Below, piece after piece: positions 1 to 11,415 of a stretch of DNA of 64,000 nt (position 1 is the stretch's first letter; the number at the start of each line of letters is the position of its first letter). The position numbers and the translations under genes are program-made. The DNA is from Ursus arctos. Its lineage: Eukaryota; Chordata; Mammalia; Carnivora; Ursidae. Under the pieces are notes generated by a model. The model had not been told where the DNA came from, did no database searches, and saw only the letters and a list, made by a program, of their open reading frames with translations. The stretch covers positions 6,790,423 through 6,854,422 of the forward strand of contig NW_026622852.1 in assembly GCF_023065955.2 (NCBI RefSeq), written 5' to 3'.

Positions 1-1350
1 AACAATTCCATATTCTCTCTCGTGTTGCAATTGGGTAAATTCTATTGGTCTGTCCTCAACTTCACTAATTATATCCTATGTCCTCTCTATACTATTATTG
101 AACTTAACCAGTGAGTATTTTCAGTAAGTGCTTTTTGTTTTTTAATCTGTTACAAGAATTTGTAACTTCTATGTCTTTGCTGAAATTTATAATTTTCCAA
201 GAGATTGGTAATTTATTCTTGAAACATTTTTATGATGGCTGCTTTAAAGACTTATTGGATCATTCCATCACCTGATTCTTCTCAGTCGTCAGTTACTTTT
301 CTTTTCTCATTCCATGTGATTTTTTTCTATCTTCTGGAACAACAGGTGATTTATTTATTTTTTTTCCCTCCTGGATAGTTTACCTATTAGGAGACTTTGA
401 GTCTTATTTAAGTCTTCCATTCAGCAGTCAGTTACCCTGCTTAGGTTTAGCATGTGGTCCTGGTCTATTTTTATGGGGTTTTAATGACAATTCAGTTTTC
501 AGAGACTTCACAGTGATATTTGTGTCTGCTTGGTATCTCTGGTACCACTGAGGTTCCCACTATCTTGATAGCTGTCTTAGGAAGCAGTAGAAATTTCCCA
601 AGCTGTGCCTCTAGATAGAAGAAAGTAGTCTCTGATCTATAAAGATGATGTCTGTTTTTCAGTTTAGGCAATTGTGACAGGATCTCCCTGTCAGAGCCAC
701 CTTGTCAATGTGTTCAGTAGGAGGCCAGGGATGAAAAGTACATCTTGGCTTAGGCTGCATGTTGTAGTAAGACTCCCCCTCCCCCTTCTTTGTGTACTCT
801 GGCCACTTGATGCCTCTATGCTGAACTAGGGTCTCAAAGCCATGGAAATAAAGAGGCTTCCCAAGCTGGGCAATTGTTCTGGTAAGATTCTCCTTGCCAG
901 TATCTCCCAGCTGCCTAGTATCTTGAGGTGAAGGGAGGGATCATCAGGCCTAAAGGGGAAAAAAAGATTCTTTCTTTGACCATTTATAGTTAGTGAGATT
1001 TCCAAGTGACACCCTCCCTGGTATTGCTCGAGTCACCTAATGTTGTTGCTGGCACACCTGTATGATCCTGGGAAGAATAAAACCAACCTGGGCTACCTTC
1101 TTTTGTTCAGTGGGTGGCTGGAAGATGAGTTTCCTTAAGAAGCCTACCTGGGCTGATCTGCTGTTGTTTGGGGGCTGGCAGAACTCCCCACTGAATACAG
1201 TTTCTCTAATCTGGGATCCATAAGCAATTATTCTTTCTACCTTTCACAGTCCTACTTGGTTGCCTTTGTATTATTTCCAGGGCTTATAGTTGTACTTAGT
1301 GGGAGGACCAGGGAAGAATTTATTTCATCTCATCTGTTATGTTCATTTTT
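1..1350 (-). mobile_element. Old L1M 5'-UTR-type fragment, antisense
   Basis: The plus strand reads as the reverse complement of the long 5' region of ancient mammalian L1M elements. Recognisable stretches include 'ctctctcgtgttgcaattgg' near position 18, 'tttttatgatggctgctttaaa' context near 225-245, and the 'tggctggaag' and 'ggggctggcagaactcccc' blocks near 1110-1190. No open frame of note is present, as expected of a UTR. It runs off the left edge. The subfamily cannot be set by eye. An LTR or other old repeat in part of the interval is not excluded. Confidence 0.6.
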
Positions 1351-1805
1351 TATAAGCTATTTTAATGAATTATAACTCCTGCTGGGTTTTTTTTTTACAC
1401 TTTTAGATGTTTAATGACATTGCTCTACTGTCTTTGTTTGCTTTCTTACTGATGATAAATCTGTTTAACTTTTTTCCTTGTGTGTAATGCACCCATTTAA
1501 TCTTGCTGCTCTTAATATTTCTCTTTATTATTGAAGGAAATTATTTATGGTATAATTTTGACATAGTTTTCTTCATGCTCCTTGTGCTTAAATTTGTTGC
1601 TATTTTTGAATTTGAGTTCATAGTTTTCATCATAGTTGCAAAAAGATCACCTAGATTTTCAAGTATTTTTCTATTCCTTCCTTTAGTTACTCCATTTATA
1701 TTAATATTAAGCTGTTTGAACTTGTCTTAGGGCTCACTCGTGCTTTGTTTATTTTTTGTTCGTTTTTTTTCTCTATATGTTTAATTTGAGATACTTTTTT
1801 TGCTA
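1350..1805 (-). mobile_element. Old L1M fragment, ORF1/5'-UTR junction region, antisense
   Basis: Resembles the antisense L1M stretch between ORF1 and the 5' UTR: 'gacattgctctactgtcttt' near 1417, 'tagttttcttcatgctcctt' near 1564, and 'ctcactcgtgctttgtttatt' context near 1732. In a single antisense L1 this block should lie to the left of the block at 1-1350, but here it lies to the right. It is therefore probably a second copy or a rearranged piece. The 75-residue open frame at 1503-1730 reads against the L1 sense and is not a gene. Confidence 0.55.
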
Positions 1806-1811
1806 TGTGAG

Positions 1812-1970
1812 TATTCCTGTACATTATTAGGATATTTGGCAGTATCCCTGGCCTCTCTTCACTAGACGCTAAGAGCATTTTCTAAGTTATAACAATAAAA
1901 AAATCTCCAGACATTGCCAAGTACCACCGAGGAGTGGAGGGCAGAATCACTCCCGGTTCAGAATCCGCTG
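1812..1970 (-). mobile_element. MER5A-like non-autonomous hAT-Charlie DNA transposon
   Basis: The reverse complement matches the remembered MER5A layout. The plus strand shows 'gcagtatccctggcctct' context near 1839, 'ctccagacattgccaa' at about 1905-1920, then a degraded 'cccggttcagaatccgctg' end near 1952-1970, which corresponds to the inverted terminus 'cagtggttctcaaccgggg'. Length of about 160 bp is close to the roughly 190 bp of the family. Such elements carry no coding sequence and were moved by Charlie transposase early in mammalian evolution. Confidence 0.75.
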
Positions 1971-2495
1971 CTCAAGACCTCAGAATTGGATCATTTTATA
2001 TATTCCATGCCTCTGCTTGACAGGCCTATCTTCTACTCTGGATTGCATCCATGCTGGCTTAGTTAAAGCTTCGTTCTCTTTAGCAGTATTGAATGTGTAA
2101 GGAAACTTTAATTCATCGGTCTTCTCCCCAGTGACTTGTACTCACTGGAGTACACAATTTATAATTCAGACAATTACCTGTGGAGAATCCATAAGCCCTC
2201 AAACTTAAAACCATTTTAACAGCAGCACCCTTGAATTCTGATCAACATTTCCCATGTGCAGGCATACTACCATTCTATGCTTATGATCCATTTATCTGGG
2301 CTATAGTTTATAGATCACCCCAGGCATGACGTGGGGGTGAATGTGGAGTTACCTCAGGTACTTCTCTCAAGAAGCTCTACCTTCTTTTTCCAATATCTGA
2401 AATGAGTTACTTTATAGATTATTCCAGTTTTACATTTGTTTTAATTCTGGGAGAGTAGGTTTGATACCAGATACTCTTATTATGATTGGAATTAG
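1971..2495. other. Unassigned interval between MER5A and a SINE
   Basis: Not recognised. Slightly richer in G+C than its surroundings, with no open frame, simple repeat or clear repeat end. It may hold a diverged LTR or MIR but nothing supports that. Confidence 0.4.
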
Positions 2496-2506
2496 AAATC
2501 ACTCCA

Positions 2507-2691
2507 GTGGTAACTGAGTGGCTCAGTTGTTTAAACGTCTGACTCTTGATTTCTGCTCAGGTCATGATCTCAGGGTCCTTGGATGGAGCCCTGTATCGGG
2601 CTCTACGCTCAGCAGGGAGTCGCCTCTCCTCATTCTTCCTCTGTCCCTTCTGCCACCTCTCTCTTTCTCAAATAAATAAATCTTTAAAAAA
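2507..2691 (+). mobile_element. SINEC (Can-SINE), sense
   Basis: tRNA-derived head ('gtggctcagttg'), 'caggtcatgatctcagggtc' block, CT-rich middle and 'aaataaataaatcttt' tail. Imperfect target-site duplication 'aaatcactcca' (2496-2506) and 'aaatcacttca' (2692-2702). The head is degraded at its first bases, so this is an older copy. The 69-residue open frame across it is not a gene. Confidence 0.93.
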
Positions 2692-2702
2692 AAATCACTT
2701 CA

Positions 2703-3149
2703 AAGGGAAACATTTAAAGATATATATATGCGTTCAAGTTATGTTAGCTCAATGAAAACACATTATGTAGAAAAGTGAATTCTTAAAAAATGTATCTTAA
2801 TTACATAGAGAACAAAATCAGATGTTGAAATATACAGCTGCTTTAATGCTCAGTTTATATCAACAGTAACTGTATTTTTCAAATAAATCAGTAACAGACT
2901 ACTTAAATCCTACATAAAACTAAAAGTGGAATTTTGGAAATTGGTATTTGAAATCTCTGAATTTATCATACTCTTTAAATTTTCCTTTTTAGTCACTTAG
3001 AAAGTACCTTATATGTGAATTGGTAAATTTATGTTTTCACCTAAACTTCTCTGTGTGCGTATGTGTGATATCTGTGCAGTGTTTTTTGTTGGTTACAAAA
3101 AGCCTAAGATATGGATATTCATAAATTTCTAATGACTTTTGAGTGGGCA
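2703..3149. other. AT-rich unassigned interval
   Basis: No gene, repeat terminus or RNA signature recognised. A short 'tgtgtgcgtatgtgtg' run near 3051-3066 is the only low-complexity element. Confidence 0.4.
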
Positions 3150-3590
3150 GATGGAGATTAAGGCATCAGTTATGATCTCACTTATATGTTGAATCTTTAG
3201 TAAAAACGAAGCAAAACAAAACAAACTCCTAGATTCAGAGAACAAATTGATAGTCTTCAGAGGCAGGGAGAGAGGAGTGAATGAAATGGGTGAAAGGGTC
3301 AAAGTAGAAATTTCCAGTTATAAAATGAATACATCATGGAGCTGTAATGTACAGCATGGTGACAAAAGTTAATTGTCTATTGTGTACTTGAAAATGAAGA
3401 GATCTTAAAAGTTTTCATTACAAGAAATTTTGTCACTATGAAATTTTTAACTATGTATGGTGATGGATGTTATCTACATTTACTGTGGTGATCGTTTTGC
3501 AATCCATGCAAAGATGAAATGATTATGTTGTACACCTGAAATTAATACATTACATATCAAGTACATCACAATAAAAACTAATTAAAAATT
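3150..3590 (+). mobile_element. L1 3' end (L1MA/MB type), sense
   Basis: Shows the ordered landmarks of an older L1 3' UTR: 'aacaaattgatagtcttcag' context, 'agatcttaaaagttttcatt', 'atgtatggtgatggatgtta', 'attatgttgtacacctgaaa' and a terminal 'caataaaaactaattaaaa'. 5'-truncated at about the ORF2 stop, as is usual for L1. No coding potential remains. Confidence 0.85.
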
Positions 3591-4004
3591 TATTCAACTT
3601 TAGATGTAGAAACATATTAAAACATACCATAAAATTAAAAAAAAAACCCTAGGATATATTTCACAGTTTAATTTACTTTAGTTTGTACCAACTACTCTTT
3701 TCAAATACATTCTATAGGTCTATAATTATATGTAGGATAATTATATTTAGTTTCAGTAGAGAAATATGGTTATTAAAATGGCATTTAAAACCTATTAGTT
3801 TTCAACCTGGGCTTAACTTAAAAGTATCAGTTGTGAAGTAAATATTAAGAAAAATGGATTATAGAAAAATGAGATTATATATAATACAAAAAAGAACAGA
3901 GTAAAAATATGAAGTAGAATGTTTTTATAGTTACAAAATATCTTTTAATCAGGCAGTGTGTAATTTATTGTGCCATAAGCTGTGATTTTTTTTTGTTGTT
4001 TTGG
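3591..4004. other. AT-rich unassigned interval
   Basis: Very AT-rich, with A and T runs and no recognised structure. The T-run near 3988-4017 is probably the poly(A) tail of the antisense L1 that follows. Confidence 0.4.
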
Positions 4005-4456
4005 GCTTTTTTTTTTTAATTGAACTATAGTTGACACACATTATTAATTAGTTTTAAATGTACAACATAGTGATTCAACAAACCTATACCTTATGCTCAC
4101 CACAAGTAGCTGCTATCTGTCATCCTACAAATGTTATTACAATACCATCAACTATATTGCCTATGCTGTACTTCTTATTTCTGTGACTTATTCTATAACC
4201 GGAAGTCTGTATCTCTCCCTCCCCTCTGGAAGTCATCAGTTTGTTTTCTGTATTTGAGTCTGTTTCTGCTTTTTGTTTGTTCATTCGTTTTGTTTTTTAG
4301 ATTCCATGCATAAGTGAAATCATATGGTATAAGTGAAATCATAATTCACGTATAAGTGAAATCATATGACTTCTTTCACTTAACATAATACCCTCTAGGT
4401 CCATTTATGTTGTCAGACATGGCAAAATATTCTTTTTTTATGGCTGAATCATATTC

Positions 4457-4506
<50 letters not shown>

Positions 4507-4955
4507 ACATCTTCCTTATCCATTCATCTACTGAGGGACACTTGGGTTACTTCCATATCTTGGCTATGATAAATAATGCTGCAGTAAACAAAGGGGTTCA
4601 TATATCTTTTTGAATTAGTGTTTTTATTTTCTTTGAGCAAATCCCAGTAGTGGAAATTATGGAATCATATGGTATTTCTAATTTTAACTTTTGGAGAAAA
4701 CTGTCCTGTTTTCCATAGTGGCTGTGCCATTTACATTCCCATCAACAGGGTAAGAGGGTTCCTTTTCTCCACATCCTTGCCAACACTTGTTATATCTTGT
4801 CTTTTAGATAATAGCCATTCTGACACGTATGAGGTGATATCTCATTGTAGTTTTGATTTGCATTTCCCTGATTACTAGTGATGTTGAGTGTCTCTTCACG
4901 TGTCTGTTTGCCATCCACATTTCTTTTTTGGGACAGCGTCTATTCAGGTCCTTTC
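4005..4955 (-). mobile_element. L1MA-type 3' end and ORF2 C-terminus, antisense
   Basis: Starts with a poly(T) (the A-tail on the other strand) and 'ttgaactatagttgacacac', then the antisense 3' UTR. The ORF2 end follows: 'ccattcatctactgagggac', 'aataatgctgcagtaaacaa', 'ccatagtggctgtgccattt', 'ctccacatccttgccaacac'. It stops near 4955, so the element is 5'-truncated. A (GT)n run has grown inside it at 4459-4499. The 60-69 residue open frames on the plus strand run against the L1 sense and are noise. Confidence 0.88.
4459..4499. repeat. (GT)n microsatellite inside L1
   Basis: About 20 uninterrupted GT units, ending in 'ggtgtgtgaca'. It sits exactly where the antisense L1 normally reads 'attccattgtatatata...ccacatctt', so the repeat grew from the TA/GT-rich L1 motif. 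Expected to vary in length between individuals. Confidence 0.97.
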
Positions 4956-5867
4956 ACCAACAAAGTTAATATCTTCATGTTGGCTTTTGCAAACAAATAT
5001 GACAGAAATATTTAGTCTTCTTAAAATACAATTTTTGTGATTTTTTTTCTTTAAAAAATCTTCAGTGTTTGTAAGACAAATTAGTTATAAGGGAATGATT
5101 AGCTTTATAATATTTTTAGGGTTTATAGAAAATCATGCTTGTGCTTCTAGGCCAGAAGCATAGGTATTTGGAAGTTTTGTACCTGGAAATGCTTACCTAA
5201 GGATTCTGCAAATGAATATATGCATTATTATTTATTACTTAACCCATATTGATTGGTATCCATTCTGTGCCAAGCACTGTACAAGGCATGGGGAAACATT
5301 GGTGCTAAGACAAAATCTCTGTCCTAATAAATCATATGGTTAAATGGAGAAAAACAAAGTAAATATAAAATAGTTAATAAAAGGGACTTAGAGCTATAAA
5401 AAGATATAGTGTATGGCTTGTATTTACTGGAGTGGTAATTTATTTTTTTAGAGTCAGAGGAAATCTTTATTAGTGGTGACATATCTGAAGAATGAGTAGG
5501 TATTATGTTTTTGTAGTGAGTAAAGAGTTTCAAGCAAGAGGAGAAGAAATGCTTGAAAACTCAGAATAATAATGGGTATGAAAGAAATACTGTAAGGTTG
5601 TAAAATTATAGCAGATATTAAAGGAGAAAATAGAGTATGTGATTTAAAATTTCAAGAGTCCTATGTTTGAGAACTTGTGCAACATAAAAAGAAAATAGAC
5701 ACAATGAGAAGTAATCCCCCTCCATCACATTTGAATTGAGTCTTTCATTCATTTTATTAAAGTAGTAAAAACTCAAAGCTAAAAACAAGATGAGAAGAAA
5801 TGTTTTACAGTTAAATGTTAAAAGGAACTTTGAATTGTATTTACTTCATTTAAAACTTTTTGTAAAG
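4956..5867. other. Mostly unassigned interval with an old dispersed-repeat motif
   Basis: The segment near 5255-5330 ('ctgtgccaagcactgtacaa' followed by 'ggcatggggaaacattgg') resembles a motif common in ancient mammalian repeats of MIR/L2 age, but I cannot name the family. The rest is AT-rich with no recognised structure. The 69-residue minus frame at 5324-5533 has no recognisable similarity. Confidence 0.35.
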
Positions 5868-7546
5868 AAGTTTTAGGTTTACAAAAAACTTGAGAAGAAG
5901 GTGTAAAGATTTACTATATACCCCCTGCCCATATACACACATACATAGTGTCCCCAGTATCAACATCATTTTTTTAACCAAGGATGAACCTGCATTAATA
6001 CATCAAAATCACCCAGAGTGCATACGTTGCCCTAAAAGTACTCTGTGCTTTGTCTGTTCATTTCCGCCTACGTATTCACCCCTGGCAAGTATTGATCTTT
6101 CCATGGTCTCCATAGTTCTGTCATTTCCAGAATGCCCTAGAGTTGGAATCATACAATATGTAGCCTTTTCTGGTTGGTTTCTTTCATTTAGCAATAAACT
6201 TTTAAGGTTCTCATGTCTTTTCAAGGCTTGGGAACTCATTTTTTTAAGTACTGGCTGACTAATGTTCCATTTTCTGTTTATTTACCTTCTGGAAGACTTC
6301 TTGGTTGCTTCACAGTTTTGACAAGTATAAATAAAGCTACTATAAGCATACATGTGTAGGTTTTTGTGTGGACATAAATTTTCAACTCCTTTCTGTAAAT
6401 ACCAAGAAGTATGATTGCTGGATTATATATAAACGTATGTTTACCTTTGGAAGAAACTGCCAAATTGTCTTACAAATTGCTGTGCCATTTTGCATTTCCA
6501 CCAACAATAAGTAAGGATTTCTGTTGTACCACATGCTTGTCAGCATTTGGTAGTTTCAATTTTGGGGATTTTAGTCATTCTAATAGTTGCGTAGTTTTAT
6601 CTCATGCTTGTTTTAATTTAAATCATCAGATATACGATGTGGAACATCTTTTCATATGCTTACCATCCGTATATCTTCTTTGACGAGGTGTCCGTTAAGG
6701 TCTTTGGCCTGTTTCTTAATCAGGTTGTTTGTTTTCTTACTAATGAGTCTTCAGAGATCTTTGTATATTTTGGATAACAGCACTTTATCAGATGTGTATT
6801 TTGCAAATATTTTCTCCCACTCATGGCTTGTCTTTTCATTCTGCTAGTATTATTATTTTTTAATTAAGTTCAGTTTATCATTATCTCTTTTATGGATTTC
6901 ATTTTTAGTGCATTGAAAAGGACACCATCATATTCAAGATCCTCTGTATTTTTTCAATATTATTATATAAGAGTTTATATCATACTTTTGCAATTTATAT
7001 ATAACTCTAAAATCCATTTTGACTTAAGTTTTGGGAAAGGAATAAGATCTGTATAGAGGTTTTTTTGTGTGTTTTTGTTTTGTTTTGTTTTTTTGTGGAA
7101 TGTGGATGTCCAGTTGTTTTGGCACCCTTTGTTGAAAAGACCATCTTTGCTCTATAGTACTGCTTTTGCTCCTTTGTCAAAAATCAGTTGACTATGTGGG
7201 GTTTTTTTTCCTGGAATTTTTATTGTTTCATTACTCTGTCTATTCTTTCACCAGTACCATGTTGTCTTGATTACTGTAGTAGCTTTAGAGTAAGACTTGA
7301 AATCATGTAATATTAGTGCTCCAACTTTATTCTTCTTCAATAATGTGCTGGCTATTCTGGGACTTTTGAATAACCACATAAACTTTAGAAATCAGTTTGT
7401 TAATATCTCATAAAATAACGTTCCTGGTTTTTGATTGAGATTTCATTGAATCTATAAGTGAAGTTGGGAAAAAGTAACATTTGACAATATTGAGCCTTTC
7501 CATCCATGAATATGGAATGTCTCTCATTTATTTAGTTATCTTTCTT

Positions 7547-7801
7547 TTAGTTCATCAGAGTTTTGTAATTTCCCTTATATGGGTCCTGTATAGATTTTGC
7601 TAGATGTAAAGATAAGTATTTTTTTTTGCATGCTAATATAAGTGGCATTGTTTTAATTTCAAATTCTACTTGTTTATTATTGGTATATAGGAAAACAATT
7701 GAGTTTTGTATATTTACCTTGCATTCTGCAACATTGCTATAATTGTTTGTTGCTTCTAAATTTGGATTTTCTGTAGAGACAGTCATTTCATCTGCAAACA
7801 A
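7547..7801 (-). pseudogene. L1 ORF2 reverse-transcriptase relic
   Basis: An 84-residue open frame in L1 sense. It begins 'MFADEMTVSTENPN', matching the family's 'FADDM...Y.ENP' catalytic loop, and continues with a 'NYSNVAECKVN' segment equivalent to the usual 'EFSKVAGYKIN'. The second catalytic aspartate is replaced by glutamate (FADE for FADD). The surroundings are full of stops, so this is a dead fragment. Confidence 0.75.
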
Positions 7802-8095
7802 AAGAAGTTTTCTTTCTGCCTTACCTGTCTGTTTACCTCCCCTCCCCCTCTTTCTTTTAACCTTACTGCATTAGCAAGAACTTCCAATAGGAGTCATGAG
7901 AGGGGATATCATTACCTTGTACTTGATATTACTGGGAAAGATTTGAATTTCTCACCATTAAGTTAATATCAGCTGTAGGTTTTTTGTAGTCTCTATAAAC
8001 TGAGAGTTTCCTTCTATTCCTGGTTAACTGAAAGTTTATCATGAATGGGGTTTGGATTTTGTCTGTTTTTTTTTCCTACATTTTTTCTACATTTT

Positions 8096-8437
8096 TAAAT
8101 GTTTTTTTATTATATTATGTTAGTCACCATACAGTACATCCCTGGTTTCCGATGTAAAGCTCCATGCTTCGTTAGTTGTGTATAACACCCAGTGCACCAT
8201 GCAACACGTGTCCTCCTCACTACCCATCACCAATCCATCCCATTCCCCCACCCCTTCCCATCTGAAGCCCTCAGTTTGTTTCTCAGAGTCCATAGTCTCT
8301 CATGCTCCATTCCCCCTTCTGATTACCCCCCTTTCTTTATCCCTTTCTTCCCCTACCGATCTTCCTAGTTCTTATGTTCCATAGATGAGAGAAATCATAT
8401 GATAATTGTCTTTCTCTGCTTGACTTATTTCACTTAG
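8096..8437 (-). mobile_element. Young carnivore L1 3' end, antisense, inserted in old L1
   Basis: Reverse complement of the carnivore L1 3' end: T-run with 'ttattatattatgttagtca', 'acagtacatccctggtttcc', 'taacacccagtgcaccatgc', then the last codons of ORF2 (stop at 8372-8374). Truncated within ORF2's final residues. A perfect 15 bp target-site duplication 'ttttttctacatttt' flanks it (8081-8095 and 8438-8452), and the host L1 reads continuously across the site when one copy is ignored. Confidence 0.93.
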
Positions 8438-8893
8438 TTTTTTCTACATTTTCCTTTTTGTTTGTCAATATGATTACATTAACTGATTTTTGAAAGTTGA
8501 ACTATCCTTGCATACTTTGGATAAATTTAATTTGGTCACACAATATAATTCTTAATTTACTTTTTTGGATTTGGTTTGCTAATATTAAGCTAAATTTTAT
8601 TTCAATAGACAAATATTATTTTCTCATTGAGTGATCTACATAATAACTATAAATTAAAAAATAGTGTAATTTCCATTATAACATTGCTTAGCAAAGATGA
8701 TTAGTATTACTATATTACTCTCAATGAGGTTAAAATTGCTGATCCTTATAGAAAGACAGAATGGTTATCAGGGGTTATCCTTAAAATTCTCAGGGCTTAT
8801 AGAGTTAAAGAAAAGCAATCAAGTTGTCATTTTTTAAAATCATGTTTAAACTTCTCATAATAGCTACAACTCTGAAATAAGAAATTTTGAACA

Positions 8894-9111
8894 GGGTGCC
8901 TGAGTGGTTCAGTCAGTTAAGTGTCTGCCTTCAGCTCAAGTCATGATCCCAGGGTCCTGGGATTGAGTCCTGCACTGGGATCCCTGCTCAGCATGGAGTC
9001 TGCTTCTCCCTTTCCCTTTGCTTCTCTCTCCCTCCTCTTCTCCCTCCGGCTCATGCATATTGTCTCTCTCTCAAATAAGTAAATAAAATTTTTTTAAAAA
9101 ATTTAAAAAAA
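8894..9111 (+). mobile_element. SINEC, sense
   Basis: Complete head ('gggtgcctgagtggttcag'), CT-rich middle, 'caaataagtaaataaaattt' tail. Target-site duplication 'gaaattttgaaca' (8881-8893) and 'gagttttgaaca' (9112-9123). Confidence 0.95.
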
Positions 9112-9123
9112 GAGTTTTGAACA

Positions 9124-11196
9124 AATGTGATTTTGGGAATGTGATTTTGATAGTATGGATACATTTTGAATTTTCTTCTTTGGGATTATTCTGGTTGATT
9201 CAAACACATTCAATTTGTGGGCTCTGCAAACTGTAAATAAACCATAGATAAATTAGTGCTAATTTTGAATTAATGATGAAAACAGTAAAGCATTGTGGAT
9301 TTGCTCCACTTTAAATGACCTAGGTTCTACTAGTACTGAATTTAGTGCTATGCTTAAACCTTTTTTTTTTCTGCTGAAGTTCCCAAGGATTAGAGGATTA
9401 GAATATCTTTAGTGCTTTTCCCAACATTCATTCATCTTCCTTCCTCTCTTCCTCCCTCCCTCTTTTCCTCCCTCCCTCCCACCCTTCTTCCCTCCCTCCT
9501 GGTTTTTCCCTGCCCCAACATAAAAAATAATTATCTAATATTCCCACATACCAATTTGCTTTACCTGACCACAGTTCATCTGGAAAACTTGGAAACCTGT
9601 CAGTTACTTTGAAGACAAATAGTACTTACTCCCATTTCCCTGGACAACATATTTAATTCAGTATTGTTCCAATCTCAGATGACACTTTCACATCTGCTAC
9701 CAAATCCAATTCTACACTGAATATGAAATCTTCAGTAGAGTTTTCTGGAATTTTTGGAAAAATTTTATCATCCAATAAAAATTCTAAAAATTAACATTAA
9801 AACCTATACAGTTGCATCCAGTGATAGCATTAGACTAAACACACAAATACTGCTCTGGGAAATTCAACCTTGAGCTTGCTGTCTGTGCCTTTGCTTTCTA
9901 GTTAAATAGCTTCAATTTAAATAACACCATTCTTCTATTGACATATTAATCTTTAAATGATGAATTCTTATTGAGAGCTTTCAGTACCACATATTTGGGC
10001 TGTTGTCACACTCCATTTAAAATTACACTCTCAGTAGCCTTAGGGAAACACCATTTCCCAACATTCTAATTGACAAAGCTTCCTGAGAGTATATTTATGC
10101 ATTAAACCAAACATCTCATTACATACTTTAAATGTGTTATTAAAAGATGGATGTCTTTAATAAATGAAGTATAATATCCATGGAGAGAGTGGTAAAGAAC
10201 AAAGAAAATATAAAAATTATGAATTGATATATGTAAGTTTCTTGCTGCCTCTATATTTCATAGTATTAAAACATACTACTATCGGAAACATACTACTACT
10301 AACAAAAATATTACTAGAATATAGAATTATCCTGTCTTTTAGTTGAAGGATGAAAGGAGGAAGGGTGAAGTGGAAGAAACATTTACCTAGGCTGCTATGA
10401 AACCAAAACATAACGGATGCTTTCATTTAATAGCTTAAGAATTTGCTCTGCTTGTCAAGTTTACGACCAGTGTGCTATATTTGTGAAATAATTATCTAAG
10501 ATGCAAGAAGTAAGCATAGTCTCTATTTACTTTTGGAAAACATAGAGGAGTTGGAGAAGATCTATCATTTGGAGGCTTTGAAATTTTAAACAGTTATTTA
10601 TACCCAGTCTGCAAGAAACTGTCATTATATTGTGCTGGAGTAAATTAAAATAAAGAGTCCATTTTGATGTCATTTACTATAGAATTAATTGTTTACATCT
10701 AAAAATAAACTATAATGTCTCACACACAAATCTCCCACGTCACATTTCCATAGCCTGAGTTGGTATTACTGGAAGATGTCAGTGCTAAGGTTTTTAATGG
10801 TCTTCCTAAGATGTAGCTTGCATATTACTTCCTTCTAAATTTCCTTTTTTGTTATGTTTAAGTACTTTACAAAAAAAAGAAAATAGCAAGGTTTATTTCT
10901 GAAAGTAGATCATTCAAGAATCTAAAACAAGTGGGAGCAGTGCCATGTAAAATGAATTAAAAGACCTTTCTGGCCTCATAATTCACCAGAATCATTTGCT
11001 TCTTTTTGAATTTACTTAATAGTTTAGCCTAACCTATTGAATTACAAAGCCCCTGGAGGTTTCATGAGTATTCATGTTATTGTTGCTCAGTTTAAAATTT
11101 TTCAAAACTAAGGAAAATATGAAGTAATTTAAAACATTTTCTAGTTTTAAGTAGTATATGTAAAAAAGTGTTATATATATATTTCATGTCTCAAGA
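9124..11196. other. Unassigned AT-rich interval
   Basis: About 2 kb with no recognised transposon, RNA or coding sequence apart from the pyrimidine tract near 9435-9500. Open frames of 60-69 residues at 9412-9612, 10164-10346 and 10217-10426 (overlapping on opposite strands) show no domain or composition of real protein. Confidence 0.4.
9435..9500. repeat. Polypyrimidine (CCTT/CCCT)n tract
   Basis: 46 consecutive pyrimidines (9435-9480), one A, then 19 more (9482-9500), mostly CCT and TTCC units. Homopurine-homopyrimidine tracts of this length can in principle adopt triplex structure; no evidence of function is visible. Confidence 0.95.
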
Positions 11197-11415
11197 ATGT
11201 ATTTTTAAATTAATTACGATATATGTGTAAAGAAATACTTCGTGCATCTGTACCCTTAGATGATCTTGTATCTCTGTAATTTGTGTTTCCAGAGGAAACT
11301 TGTCATGATCTAAGAAACCAAAAACAATATTGTTGATCCCTCTATAACCTTTGCTACTGCAATTTTGCAGCCAGCCTCTACCAAACTATAGAATAAATTG
11401 TCATTTATCTCAATC
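11197..11415 (+). repeat. Unassigned dispersed repeat, copy A
   Basis: Clearly related to 13280-13450 in the same orientation. Shared blocks include 'cttagatgatcttg.atctctgt.attt' and 'gaggaaactt.tcatgat.taa', and both end near 'ataaattgtcattt'-like sequence. Copy A carries about 50-60 extra bases before that end ('cctttgctactgcaattttg' region). I do not recognise the family. It could be a low-copy DNA transposon, an old LTR or part of a LINE. Confidence 0.75.

Larger units (their letters stand above)
5868..8595 (-). mobile_element. L1MB-type element, antisense, interrupted by a younger L1
   Basis: Begins with the antisense L1 3' UTR ('agttttaggtttacaaaaaa', 'cccatatacacacatacata'). ORF2 follows in order towards its middle: 'aagtatgattgctggattat', 'agatctttgtatattttgga', 'cagttgttttggcacccttt', 'atgaatatggaatgtctctc', then 'ccttgcatactttggataaa' after the insertion. 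A younger L1 occupies 8096-8437, flanked by a duplicated 15 bp site. The element ends near 8595, so it lacks the ORF2 N-terminus and ORF1. Open frames at 5890-6258 and 6411-6683 on the plus strand are antisense noise. Confidence 0.9.

Noticed and set aside
5890..6258. 122-residue plus-strand open frame
   Set aside because: It reads against the sense of an antisense L1 3' UTR and ORF2 end; its sequence is just the complement strand of a known repeat.
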